Part shown: piece by piece, positions 8,636 through 15,819 of the stretch
How the letters are laid out: every line of letters begins with the position of its first letter
Position numbering within the stretch: the first letter of the stretch is position 1
Source of the DNA: Bacillota bacterium
GTDB lineage: Bacteria > Bacillota > Clostridia > Lachnospirales > Lachnospiraceae
Direction: 5' to 3'
DNA length: 64,000 nt
NCBI GenBank assembly: GCA_023414355.1
Contig: JAEZOB010000027.1
Span: 1-64,000, forward strand
The notes under the pieces: model-generated
What the model saw: the letters and a program-made list of their open reading frames with translations, nothing else
What the model was told of the DNA's origin: nothing
Database searches by the model: none
Program-made: the position numbers and the translations under genes

Positions 8636-10063
8636 ATGAAAATCAAGCCCTTAGAGCTATTAAGATTTGTATTACGAAAGACAGTCCTCCCGATTCGCAA
8701 GAAAAGAGAGGCTTGGCTGAGTACGTTTCGCCTATCTATGGCCTTCCGTATCTCTATGGCCTATTTGAAACTGATGTTGACGCATGGGATTCTATTAATG
8801 CTTGGTTTTTTTGTGATCTATATGTATTCGGTACAACAGGATTACGAACAGATCTCAAAGGATTTTATAACACATACGAAGGAAAGCAACTATACAGGAA
8901 TCGAGAATCCTTATTATTCCAGAGGTTTTTCGATGATGGTTCGGGATAAGGAAACGGGAAGTATCATTTACAGCGATTTGGATTATAAGCCTGCTTCAGC
9001 AAAAGCATTTTTTCATGGAGTGCATTTTGATCCGACCAGTAAGTATTATAGCATGGTATTCTATGAAAATAGGCAATTTAGTGCACATGGCATAAACTAC
9101 TTAGCTGCTTTTGAATATAATATGACCCATAGCTATCAGACCTTCTTGTCAATTTTATGGAAGTTGGTCATTCTGTATCTGGTGGTGGTTGCACTAATTA
9201 TACGAAAAGGCAAACGTAGTGATGTAAAGCTGTTCGAGCCGGTCAGGGTAATGTCGGCAACTGCGAACAGACTGACTGTCAACAACCTCCATAGTGAACG
9301 ACTGAATGTGGAGGGGACAAAAAATGAACTTAAGGATCTGGCAAATGTCATCAATGCGATGCTGGATCGGATCGAGACTTCTTATGAGAGTCAGAAGCAG
9401 TTTGTATCGGATGCATCACATGAGCTCAGGACACCGATTGCTGTTATTCAGGGTTACATCAACATGCTAAATCGTTGGGGTAGTTCAAATGAAGAGGTTT
9501 TACAGGAATCCATCGAAGCCATTCAAAATGAGGCCCGAAGTATGCAAGACCTGGTAGAAAAGCTCCTATTCCTTTCAAGACATGATAAGAAGACTCTGAA
9601 ATTGACGAAAAAGCGTTTTAATATGCGGCTGCTGGTAGAGGATATGGTGAAAGAGACCAGATTAGTGGCAGGTAACAGAATCATCAGTAATCCAGTCATG
9701 GAGGATGCGATTGTTTACGGAGACAAGCAGGCATTAAAGCAAGCAATCCGTATCTTTATAGATAATGCAGTCAAGTATACGAAGGATGGGGATGAGATTA
9801 TGATCTCCTGCCAGAGAATCAATGATGACTGCGTCATAACCGTTGCGGATACAGGGATCGGCATGACAAGGAAGGATGTAGATAACATCTTTAACCGGTT
9901 TTATCGCTCAGAGCATGTAAGGAACCAAAATATTGGCGGACATGGCTTAGGTCTTTCTCTGGCAAAGCTGATTATCCTTGCCCATACGGGTAAGATCAAG
10001 GTAAGATCTCAATTTAAGAAAGGGTCAAGCTTCATTATCACAATACCGAAAAGAAGATATTAG
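8636..10063 (+). CDS. Membrane sensor histidine kinase
   Basis: A 475-residue partner of the preceding regulator. TM helices lie near residues 40-64 and 170-190, with a sensor loop of about 100 residues between them. A HAMP-like linker (PVRVMSATANRL) follows. The H-box is FVSDASHELRTPIAVIQGY with phosphorylated His262. The ATPase domain shows the N-box (IDNAVKYTKDGD), G1 box (DTGIGM), F-box (FNRFYRSE) and G2 box (GHGLGLSLAK). All catalytic boxes look intact. The ATG follows agagggg. The ligand is unknown. The genes at 10074 and 10378 follow closely and may be co-transcribed. Confidence 0.93.
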   Translation: MKIKPLELLRFVLRKTVLPIRKKREAWLSTFRLSMAFRISMAYLKLMLTHGILLMLGFFVIYMYSVQQDYEQISKDFITHTKESNYTGIENPYYSRGFSMMVRDKETGSIIYSDLDYKPASAKAFFHGVHFDPTSKYYSMVFYENRQFSAHGINYLAAFEYNMTHSYQTFLSILWKLVILYLVVVALIIRKGKRSDVKLFEPVRVMSATANRLTVNNLHSERLNVEGTKNELKDLANVINAMLDRIETSYESQKQFVSDASHELRTPIAVIQGYINMLNRWGSSNEEVLQESIEAIQNEARSMQDLVEKLLFLSRHDKKTLKLTKKRFNMRLLVEDMVKETRLVAGNRIISNPVMEDAIVYGDKQALKQAIRIFIDNAVKYTKDGDEIMISCQRINDDCVITVADTGIGMTRKDVDNIFNRFYRSEHVRNQNIGGHGLGLSLAKLIILAHTGKIKVRSQFKKGSSFIITIPKRRY

Positions 10064-10073
10064 GGGGAAAGAA

Positions 10074-10262
10074 ATGTATAAGTTTAATATTGAGAAATGC
10101 CCATACTGTGGCAGTACGAAGCTTGGAGAAGGATATCAATCCGGCTATGCCGCTGTTAGCTCTATCAGAAACTTTTTTAGGTCAAGTAAGATTTTCTATG
10201 TGATATGTACCGACTGTGGGAGTGTCGTACACAGCTATGTCAAAGATCCTTATAAGTTTTAA
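10074..10262 (+). CDS. Small zinc-ribbon protein
   Basis: A 62-residue protein with two Cys pairs, CPYCG at the N-terminus and CTDCG about 37 residues later. Together they form a predicted zinc ribbon, with the aromatic/basic segment NFFRSSKIFYV between. It starts 10 nt after the kinase stop behind a TTAGGGGGAAAG ribosome site, so it is likely in the same operon. Ribbons of this kind often bind nucleic acid or protein; no specific function is assigned. No membrane segment. Confidence 0.8.
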   Translation: MYKFNIEKCPYCGSTKLGEGYQSGYAAVSSIRNFFRSSKIFYVICTDCGSVVHSYVKDPYKF

Positions 10263-10377
10263 TTTCTTGAAAGTCAAAATAGAGTATATTGATACGACTT
10301 TACTCAGTCGAGGATCAAGGATGGAAAGGTTATTCAGATAGGAGGGAATATTCTTGAATAGGTTTGGGAGGAAAAGT

Positions 10378-10818
10378 GTGAATATTAGAGAAGCGGGAGA
10401 AAGAGATCTACCAGGGCTTTTGCAGCTATATACGCAACTGCATGATAATTCTATGCCGGAATTCAATGAGAGGCTGTATTCTTTATGGCAGCAGATTTTA
10501 GCAGATCCTAATCATCATATTCTGATTGGATGCCAGGAGGAAGCGATCATCGCTTCCTGTGTGGTAATGATCGTACCTAACCTGACCCATAACCAGCAGC
10601 CCTATGCACTGGTTGAGAATGTCATCACGGATGAACGGTATCGAAACAAGGGCTACGGAACGGAGCTTCTGAATGCTGCCAAAGCACTTGCCATAAAAGA
10701 AAAATGCTATAAAATCATGCTTATGACAGGATCAAAGAAAGAGAGTACTCTGAATTTTTATGAAAGAGCAGGTTATAACAAAGCGGATAAGACAGCTTTT
10801 ATACAATGGCTTTCATAA
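10378..10818 (+). CDS. GNAT-family N-acetyltransferase
   Basis: About 147 residues with a GNAT fold. The core motif for acetyl-CoA binding is VENVITDERYRNKGYGTELL (R/Q-x-x-G-x-G/A as RNKGYG). A C-terminal strand-helix reads KIMLMTGSKKESTLNFYERAGYNK, typical of the family. The substrate is unknown. Two starts are plausible: GTG 10378 (ribosome site GGGAGG, 6-nt spacing), which begins right at the domain (VNIREAGERD), and TTG 10354 (GGAGGG, 7-nt spacing), which adds eight residues. A strong terminator follows at 10865. Confidence 0.88.
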   Translation: MNIREAGERDLPGLLQLYTQLHDNSMPEFNERLYSLWQQILADPNHHILIGCQEEAIIASCVVMIVPNLTHNQQPYALVENVITDERYRNKGYGTELLNAAKALAIKEKCYKIMLMTGSKKESTLNFYERAGYNKADKTAFIQWLS

Positions 10819-10864
10819 CATAAGCCGAAAATAGACCAAACACAATTAGGTTCCTGAATCAGAC

Positions 10865-10918
10865 AGAGGTACGAGATGGCAATATAGCTTTTTGCCATTT
10901 CATACCTCTTTTTTTACA
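10865..10918 (+). terminator. Strong intrinsic terminator
   Basis: An 18-bp stem pairs agaggtacgagatggcaa with ttgccatttcatacctct with one or two wobbles, and a run of eight T follows. It closes the two-component/GNAT unit and lies 115 nt before the ABC transporter start. Confidence 0.93.
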
Positions 10919-10955
10919 GCTTACCACACGAAAATGCAGCTTACCTGTTTCGCTA

Positions 10956-10984
10956 TTGCATACCGATCGGGATGGGTGTATTCT
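10956..10984 (+). promoter_or_regulatory. Possible promoter of the ABC-2 transporter operon
   Basis: TTGCAT (10956-10961), a 17-nt spacer, TATTCT (10979-10984). It sits between the terminator and the ATP-binding protein start at 11033. Confidence 0.45.
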
Positions 10985-11032
10985 CATACCAGCAAAGAGA
11001 ACAAGGAAAAACGAGTTGAAAGCGGAGGAAAT

Positions 11033-11941
11033 ATGGAAAACGTAATTGAAGTAAATCACTTAAAAAAGTATTTTAAGGAAATCAAAGCGGTAGATGACAT
11101 CAGCTTTCGTGTAAAGAAAGGACAGCTATACGGATTTCTCGGAGTCAATGGTGCGGGTAAATCTACAACCATCAATATGCTGTGTACCCTGTTGAACAGA
11201 ACAGAGGGTGAGGCAACTGTATGCGGCTACCTTCTCGGGAAGGAAGACCGGGAAATCAGGAGTAAAATCGGAGTAGTTTTTCAGGATAATACCCTCGACG
11301 AGCGACTGACGATCAAGGAGAATCTTATGATAAGAGCCTCCCTATACGACAGCAGCAGTAAAGCCCTGCAGTCTAATCTGAACTATGTATGCGACATTCT
11401 GGATATCGGAGAGTTACTGAACAGACAATTCGGTAAACTTTCCGGCGGACAGAAGAGAAGATGCGAGATAGCAAAGGCTTTGATGCATCGACCGGAGGTA
11501 CTTTTTCTGGATGAGCCCACGACTGGGCTTGACCCTCAGACACGGCAGAATGTCTGGGAAAGTATCGAGATGCTAAGAAAGGAAGACAAAATGACGGTCT
11601 TTCTGACAACACATTATATGGAGGAAGCTGCGAAAGCACAATATATTTCCATCATGGAAGGCGGTAAGCTGGTAGCAGACGGTACACCCTCGGAATTAAA
11701 GAGGGAATACGCACAGGATATATTAAAACTGATACCGGAGGACAAAGAGGAGTTGTCCAGAAAATTATCAGAAGAAAAGCTCAGCTTTGAACATAGAAGC
11801 AATCACATCAGGGTAGCTATTCCGGATTCCATGTTTGGACTGGAGATATTGAACAGGATGAAAGGAAATCTAAAATCCTTTGAAGTAATCCAGGGGACAA
11901 TGGACGATGTATTCTTAAATGTAACAGGAAAGAGCTTATAG
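11033..11941 (+). CDS. ABC-2 type exporter, ATP-binding protein
   Basis: A 302-residue ABC ATPase of the DrrA/NatA type. Walker A is GVNGAGKST at residues 37-45, the signature is LSGGQKRR at 136-143, and Walker B with catalytic Glu is LFLDEPTTGLDP around Asp160-Glu161; the switch His is in LTTHYMEEA. A C-terminal extension of about 80 residues is typical of drug/antibiotic-exporter ATPases. The ATG at 11033 follows GCGGAGGAA; the open frame extends upstream to 10892 but runs over the terminator region and is not coding. The permease gene follows after 14 nt, so the pair forms an exporter whose substrate is unknown. Confidence 0.93.
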   Translation: MENVIEVNHLKKYFKEIKAVDDISFRVKKGQLYGFLGVNGAGKSTTINMLCTLLNRTEGEATVCGYLLGKEDREIRSKIGVVFQDNTLDERLTIKENLMIRASLYDSSSKALQSNLNYVCDILDIGELLNRQFGKLSGGQKRRCEIAKALMHRPEVLFLDEPTTGLDPQTRQNVWESIEMLRKEDKMTVFLTTHYMEEAAKAQYISIMEGGKLVADGTPSELKREYAQDILKLIPEDKEELSRKLSEEKLSFEHRSNHIRVAIPDSMFGLEILNRMKGNLKSFEVIQGTMDDVFLNVTGKSL

Positions 11942-11955
11942 GGAGGAAAAATACG

Positions 11956-12867
11956 ATGTTAATACTACGTTTAATCAAGCGCAATATCTTAGTCTATGTC
12001 AGGGACAGATCCAATGTGTTCTTTTCCCTTTTATCCGCAATGATCATCATCGGTCTGATGGTGGTTTTCTTAGGAAAAATGAATGCGGACGGTGTGGTTG
12101 ACTTACTGAAGCAATATGGTGGAACAAGAGATGCATTGGCTGATAGGACTCATGCAGAACAACTGGTCATGCTCTGGACCTTGGCAGGGATCGTGGTTGT
12201 GAATTCAGTTACAATTTCGCTCAGTATGGTTGGTATTATGATAGAGGATGAGGCGCAAAAGAGATTATCCAGTTTCTTTGTTACACCGGTAAAAAGAGGC
12301 GTATTTGTATTAAGCTATATTTCTGCAGCATTTATCATGGGAATTATTATGTGTGTATTGACAGTGGTAATCGGAGAAGCATATATCTGTTCAACAGGCG
12401 GTACAATTCTGTCAGCAGCTGCTTTGGGCAAAATATTTCTTTATATCGTCTTAAATGTATTTACGTCTGCAACTATGGTATTTCTGATTGCTAATTTCGT
12501 ACACAGCCAGAGTGCCTTTAGTGCAGTAAGTACTTTAATCGGTACACTGGTCGGATTCTTAGCCGGAATATATCTTCCTATGGGAATGTTACCGGAAAAG
12601 GTTCAAAGCGTATTAAGATGGTTCCCCCTGCTTCACGGCTGTTCTTTTATGCGTTCAGTCTTTACGGAGGATATTCTGAACACGACCTTCTCCAATTGTC
12701 CGTCAGAGATGATCAGTGGATACAGAGAGTATATGGGTATCACAATTTTATATCAGGATAAAGCAATGTCAGGTACATTTCAGGTGGCATTTATGGTAAT
12801 CAGTGGTATAATCTTTATAGGAATAGCTGCAATCCTGCAGAGAAAGAGAAACGTCATGAGCCGTTAG
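11956..12867 (+). CDS. ABC-2 type exporter, permease
   Basis: A 303-residue membrane protein with about six TM helices. The first is near residues 20-40 (VFFSLLSAMIIIGLMVVFL), followed by a loop of about 45 residues. A hydrophobic block from about residue 70 to 220 then holds four or five helices, and the last helix is near 272-290. The PMGMLPEKVQSVLRWFPLLHG stretch is typical of ABC2_membrane proteins. It partners the ATPase at 11033 and is followed by the LytTR/DUF3021 pair, which probably regulates it. Confidence 0.9.
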   Translation: MLILRLIKRNILVYVRDRSNVFFSLLSAMIIIGLMVVFLGKMNADGVVDLLKQYGGTRDALADRTHAEQLVMLWTLAGIVVVNSVTISLSMVGIMIEDEAQKRLSSFFVTPVKRGVFVLSYISAAFIMGIIMCVLTVVIGEAYICSTGGTILSAAALGKIFLYIVLNVFTSATMVFLIANFVHSQSAFSAVSTLIGTLVGFLAGIYLPMGMLPEKVQSVLRWFPLLHGCSFMRSVFTEDILNTTFSNCPSEMISGYREYMGITILYQDKAMSGTFQVAFMVISGIIFIGIAAILQRKRNVMSR

Positions 12868-12884
12868 CACATACGATTTCTACA

Positions 12885-12916
12885 CTGTAAATTTGTACTT
12901 GCGGCTAAATTTACAG
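12885..12916 (+). promoter_or_regulatory. Inverted repeat before the LytTR gene
   Basis: Perfect 10-bp arms, ctgtaaattt and aaatttacag, are separated by 12 nt in the 73-nt gap between the permease and the LytTR gene. It could be an operator or an RNA hairpin at the internal boundary of the operon. No T-run follows, so it is not an intrinsic terminator. Confidence 0.45.
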
Positions 12917-12940
12917 GTATTCTTAGGAATGGAGATTGGT

Positions 12941-13378
12941 ATGAAGATTATCATCGAAGATTGTAATCCCGGAGAAGAAGATCAGATTATTGTCCGCTGT
13001 AAGGAGTTGGATGAGAATTTGCTAAAAATTCTGTCTGAGCTGAAGCTTGGACAGAAAAAGCTTGCCGGTATAAAGGATGGAAATATCACGATGATTGAGC
13101 CGTCCTACGTATATTATTTTGAGGGAGTCGATAATAAGGTCTTCATGTACTGCAAGCAAAATGTATATGAGACGAAGCTGAAGCTCTACGAAATAGAAGA
13201 AGAGTATGAGAATACAAATTATTTCCGGGCATCAAAATCCGTTATCCTGAATGTATCTAAAATAAAAAGCATCAGTCCGGCTTATTCTGGAAGGTTCGAA
13301 GCACTGTTGTTCAATGGAGAAAAGGTAGTTATCTCCAGACAATATGTTCCGGACTTGAAGAAAAAGTTAGGGCTGTAG
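12941..13378 (+). CDS. LytTR-domain DNA-binding regulator
   Basis: A 145-residue protein whose C-terminal ~100 residues form a LytTR DNA-binding domain (EPSYVYYFEGVDNKVFMYC, FFRASKSVILNVSKI, SGRFEALLFNGEKVVISRQY). There is no receiver domain; the N-terminal 40 residues form a short helical segment. The ATG at 12941 is chosen over an in-frame TTG at 12893 because a GGAG site sits 6 nt upstream and the TTG extension lies in the palindromic spacer. It is followed after 13 nt by a DUF3021 membrane protein. LytTR-DUF3021 pairs are a known Firmicute module in which the membrane partner restrains the regulator, and neighbouring ABC exporters are common targets. Confidence 0.9.
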   Translation: MKIIIEDCNPGEEDQIIVRCKELDENLLKILSELKLGQKKLAGIKDGNITMIEPSYVYYFEGVDNKVFMYCKQNVYETKLKLYEIEEEYENTNYFRASKSVILNVSKIKSISPAYSGRFEALLFNGEKVVISRQYVPDLKKKLGL

Positions 13379-13391
13379 GGAGGAGGCAGAT

Positions 13392-13829
13392 ATGAATAGG
13401 CTGAAATTAATTCTTCGAACCTTTATCTATGTTTTAGCAGGAAGTGAGATCGGTACCGCTATATATATAACAATTTTAAAGCCGGATGCAAGGATTAATC
13501 TTGCACTTCTCTGGCAGGTGATTATTATGTCATTGATATCATCGCTCGGTTCCCTGATTTTTGCATCGAAGAAGGAACTCGGAAAGAAGCAAATGAAGAT
13601 TCGCCAAACGATACACGCGATTTACACAATCATTGTTGTCTTAGGGATAGCAATCCTGTGCGGTTGGGTAAGTGTTAGCAGTATTGTTGAACTGATTGTT
13701 ATGATTCTGATGATTACCGGTATTTATTCCTCAGTATGCTTCATGATGTTCCGGCAGTCCGAAAAAGAAGCCGAATACATCAATCGGAGACTTCGAAAGA
13801 TTTATCCTGAGGAAGAGAAGGAAGAATAG
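13392..13829 (+). CDS. DUF3021-family membrane protein
   Basis: A 145-residue protein with four predicted TM helices (about residues 7-27, 34-56, 76-96 and 100-122). It ends in a charged cytoplasmic tail (NRRLRKIYPEEEKEE). The ATG follows GGGAGGAGG. It is the presumed membrane partner of the LytTR protein upstream. The reading frame does not end naturally at the TAG at 13827: the same frame stays open for 51 more codons of equally charged sequence, ending in three EDLIEQ repeats. The gene may therefore have been shortened by a nonsense change or may be read through. Confidence 0.85.
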   Translation: MNRLKLILRTFIYVLAGSEIGTAIYITILKPDARINLALLWQVIIMSLISSLGSLIFASKKELGKKQMKIRQTIHAIYTIIVVLGIAILCGWVSVSSIVELIVMILMITGIYSSVCFMMFRQSEKEAEYINRRLRKIYPEEEKEE

Positions 13830-13985
13830 GGAATACAAAACGATCAAGAAGATCAGGAAGATCAGAGAGAGTTAAGAAAATTAATAGAGCAGAAAGAACA
13901 GAAAGAACAGAATAACAGAAAACAGGAAGATCTGATAGAACAAGAAGATCTGATAGAACAAGAAGATCTGATAGAACAGTTCTAG
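13830..13985 (+). pseudogene. In-frame tail of the DUF3021 gene beyond an amber codon, with 18-bp tandem repeats
   Basis: Directly after the TAG at 13827-13829, the same frame continues GIQNDQEDQEDQRELRK and onward for 51 codons to a second TAG at 13983-13985. The end carries an exact 18-bp unit three times (starts 13926, 13944 and 13962), encoding EDLIEQ each time. The composition (Glu, Gln, Asp, Lys, Arg) matches the tail before the stop. There is no own start codon or ribosome site. It is best read as a detached C-terminal tail; low-complexity repeat DNA that is open by chance is the alternative. Confidence 0.5.
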
Positions 13986-14030
13986 AGATTCTTCTCATGA
14001 TAGATAACAGTGAATTTGGGGAAAGAGCGC

Positions 14031-14789
14031 ATGGAGATAGAACAGCTGATCAGAGAGTATGGTACGTCCATATATAATTATGCTTTAAGGTTATCCTGCC
14101 ATCCTAAGGATGCGGAGGATCTTGTACAGGAGACCTTCTTCCATGCGTGGAGGAGCTTAAGTGAGCTAAAGGAAGAAAAAGCGGTAAAGCAATGGTTGAA
14201 TAAGATCTGCTACCGCCAGTTTCTGATGAGAATTCGTAAGGCAGGAAGATATCAGGAAGAGCTGGTAGAGGAGTTCGAGTTGTTGGAACAGGAGGGAGTT
14301 GCCCTCAAGGAGGTTTTTCCGGCACCGGAAGATGAGCTTCTGGTGGAGGAGGAAATCAGAGAATTACAGAATGGTTGCTTTCTGGCAATGGTTCGAAAGC
14401 TTACGTTAAACCAACGAATCGTGTTCTCTCTGGTAGATATGTATGGAATGAGCACCGAAAATGCAGCGGATCTGCTGGGAACCTCTGTTTCCGCAGCGAA
14501 AGGACTTCTGCACCGTGCACGGTTGAATATAGACTCCTTTTATTCAGGACACTGTAACCTGCTAAGTGTACAAAACCCCTGCAGCTGTAAGGCCTGGATC
14601 GAGTTTGCACAGAATAGGGAGAAACTTCAGAGTCAGACGAAAGAGCTTTTGGAAGCTTTGGATTACCGGGAAAAGAATTATAAGTTTAGCCCGGAGGTTC
14701 GCAGGAAGATAGCATACCTGTACGCCAATATACCCGAAAAGAAGCCCGAGGAGGGCTGGTATCAAAGGGTAATCGATACATTAAAATAA
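14031..14789 (+). CDS. ECF-type RNA polymerase sigma factor with a C-terminal extension
   Basis: About 252 residues. Sigma region 2 spans residues 1-75 (HPKDAEDLVQETFFHAWRSL), and region 4 lies near 115-165 (RIVFSLVDMYGMSTENAADLLG, then SAAKGLLHRARLNI). About 85 further residues contain a CSCKAW Cys pair and a basic segment. ECF factors normally end near 170-190 residues, so the tail may take the place of a separate anti-sigma factor, none of which is seen nearby. ATG 14031 is preceded by a ggggaaag site; a GTG at 14010 would add seven residues. The next gene encodes a carboxymuconolactone-decarboxylase-like protein, a common neighbour of ECF41-like sigma factors. Confidence 0.87.
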   Translation: MEIEQLIREYGTSIYNYALRLSCHPKDAEDLVQETFFHAWRSLSELKEEKAVKQWLNKICYRQFLMRIRKAGRYQEELVEEFELLEQEGVALKEVFPAPEDELLVEEEIRELQNGCFLAMVRKLTLNQRIVFSLVDMYGMSTENAADLLGTSVSAAKGLLHRARLNIDSFYSGHCNLLSVQNPCSCKAWIEFAQNREKLQSQTKELLEALDYREKNYKFSPEVRRKIAYLYANIPEKKPEEGWYQRVIDTLK

Positions 14790-14866
14790 AATATTTTTTT
14801 GAAAACGTATCCTTTCTATTTTTTGTGCATCTATAGTAATAGAACATAAATAGAAAGGAGATTTTT

Positions 14867-15181
14867 ATGAAGAGAGTAACCAATGATTTTCAATTATTTA
14901 TGGAGGAATCAAACGGAGTCGGACAAGCTCTCATGGGAGCAATCATGAAGACAGCCGAAGTGAGTGCCCTGGATGCAAAAACCCGCGAATTGGCTTATAT
15001 TGCAGTACTGTCCGCACTTCAGATGGCAGGAGGTATACCCTATCATGTGAAGCAGGCCAAAGAATTGGGGGCAAGTCTGGAGGAGGTAAAAAGTGCAACA
15101 TTGGTTGGCATCCCTTTATGTGGCATTAGACTGGCAGAAGCGTTTGCAACAGCGCTTCATAGTTATTCGGAAGAGGATTAG
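14867..15181 (+). CDS. Carboxymuconolactone decarboxylase-like (AhpD-fold) protein
   Basis: A 104-residue all-helical AhpD-fold protein (DAKTRELAYIAVLSALQMAG, then PYHVKQAKELGAS, then EEVKSATLVGIPLCG). The Cys-x-x-Cys redox pair of AhpD-like peroxidases is absent at the usual place (LQMAGGIPYHV), while the following His is kept. A peroxidase role is therefore doubtful and the substrate is unknown. The ATG has an ideal AAAGGAG site. It lies 77 nt after the ECF sigma gene, a partnership that suggests the sigma factor controls it. Confidence 0.83.
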   Translation: MKRVTNDFQLFMEESNGVGQALMGAIMKTAEVSALDAKTRELAYIAVLSALQMAGGIPYHVKQAKELGASLEEVKSATLVGIPLCGIRLAEAFATALHSYSEED

Positions 15182-15270
15182 TACGAACAAGTGAGAGCAA
15201 AGAAACAGGAAGAGCTAAGAAGCTGTAAGAGCTAAGCAACAAGAAGGATCATTATGATCGGAGGGATAGA

Positions 15271-15525
15271 ATGGGAGAATTGAGTGAACTACCCAATATT
15301 GGGAAGGCCGTAGAGGAGCAGCTGAACCAGGTAAATATAGCGACATATGATCAGTTAAGAGAAACCGGAAGCAGACAGGCCTGGCTGAACATTAAGGCAA
15401 TGGATCCCTCTGCCTGCATTAACAGATTATACGCACTGGAAGGTGCAATCCAAAAGATCAGGAAAAGCGAGCTTTCACCTGAGGTAAAAGCAGAACTGAA
15501 GGAGTTCTATCATACGTTTAAGTAA
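15271..15525 (+). CDS. TfoX C-terminal domain protein
   Basis: An 84-residue stand-alone TfoX_C domain: ELPNIGKAVEEQLNQV, then TYDQLRETGSRQAWLNIKA, then INRLYALEGAIQ. The helix-hairpin-helix-like start is typical. In full-length TfoX/Sxy competence regulators this domain follows an N-terminal domain that is missing here; stand-alone versions are common in Clostridia, with unknown function. The ATG follows a tcggagggatag site. It is the last plus-strand gene before convergence with the ABC exporter. Confidence 0.85.
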   Translation: MGELSELPNIGKAVEEQLNQVNIATYDQLRETGSRQAWLNIKAMDPSACINRLYALEGAIQKIRKSELSPEVKAELKEFYHTFK

Positions 15526-15701
15526 TGTATTGCAGGAGGAAGGAGTGAATGTACTGAATATAGATTGCGGTTGTGATATAATCTCAGTGTAATACGGATT
15601 AGTTTGAACCAAAACCGTAGCGAGCTGAAAGTAATAGAATAGCCTCTGATATGATATAGGACGACAATAATCTATATCGGTGAGAGGGTACTAGCGAAAA
15701 A

Positions 15702-15793
15702 AGAAGCTGTTAAGCGTGGATTGAGTTCTCAGTACGGATCATAATTACTTTAATCATGATCCGATCTGAGACGGTACACACGAAACAGCTTCT
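15702..15793. repeat. Long nested hairpin at a convergent junction
   Basis: Outer arms agaagctgtt / aacagcttct and cgtg / cacg enclose an inner imperfect stem (ctcagtacggatcataatta against taatcatgatccgatctgag). It lies between the TfoX_C gene and the minus-strand exporter, so it can act as a bidirectional terminator. A second, weaker hairpin (ctctgatatgatatag against ctatatcggtgagag) lies just upstream near 15643-15690. The 15526-15701 stretch holds nothing else recognised. Confidence 0.8.
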
Positions 15794-15819
15794 ATTATCG
15801 TTTATTAGTATTCTTAAAT

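Noticed and set aside
10892..11032. N-terminal extension of the ABC-2 ATPase
   Set aside because: It overlaps the strong terminator at 10865-10918 and a likely promoter; the ATG at 11033 has the only good ribosome site.
13780..13998. Minus-strand frame with repeated DLPVLSDLLVLSD-type sequence
   Set aside because: It is the antisense of the purine-rich 18-bp repeats; repeats keep both strands open. No ribosome site.
14790..14866. A sigma-factor-specific promoter before the CMD-like gene
   Set aside because: tgaaaac and cgtat-like pieces occur (14800-14810) but not with ECF promoter spacing; not strong enough to list.
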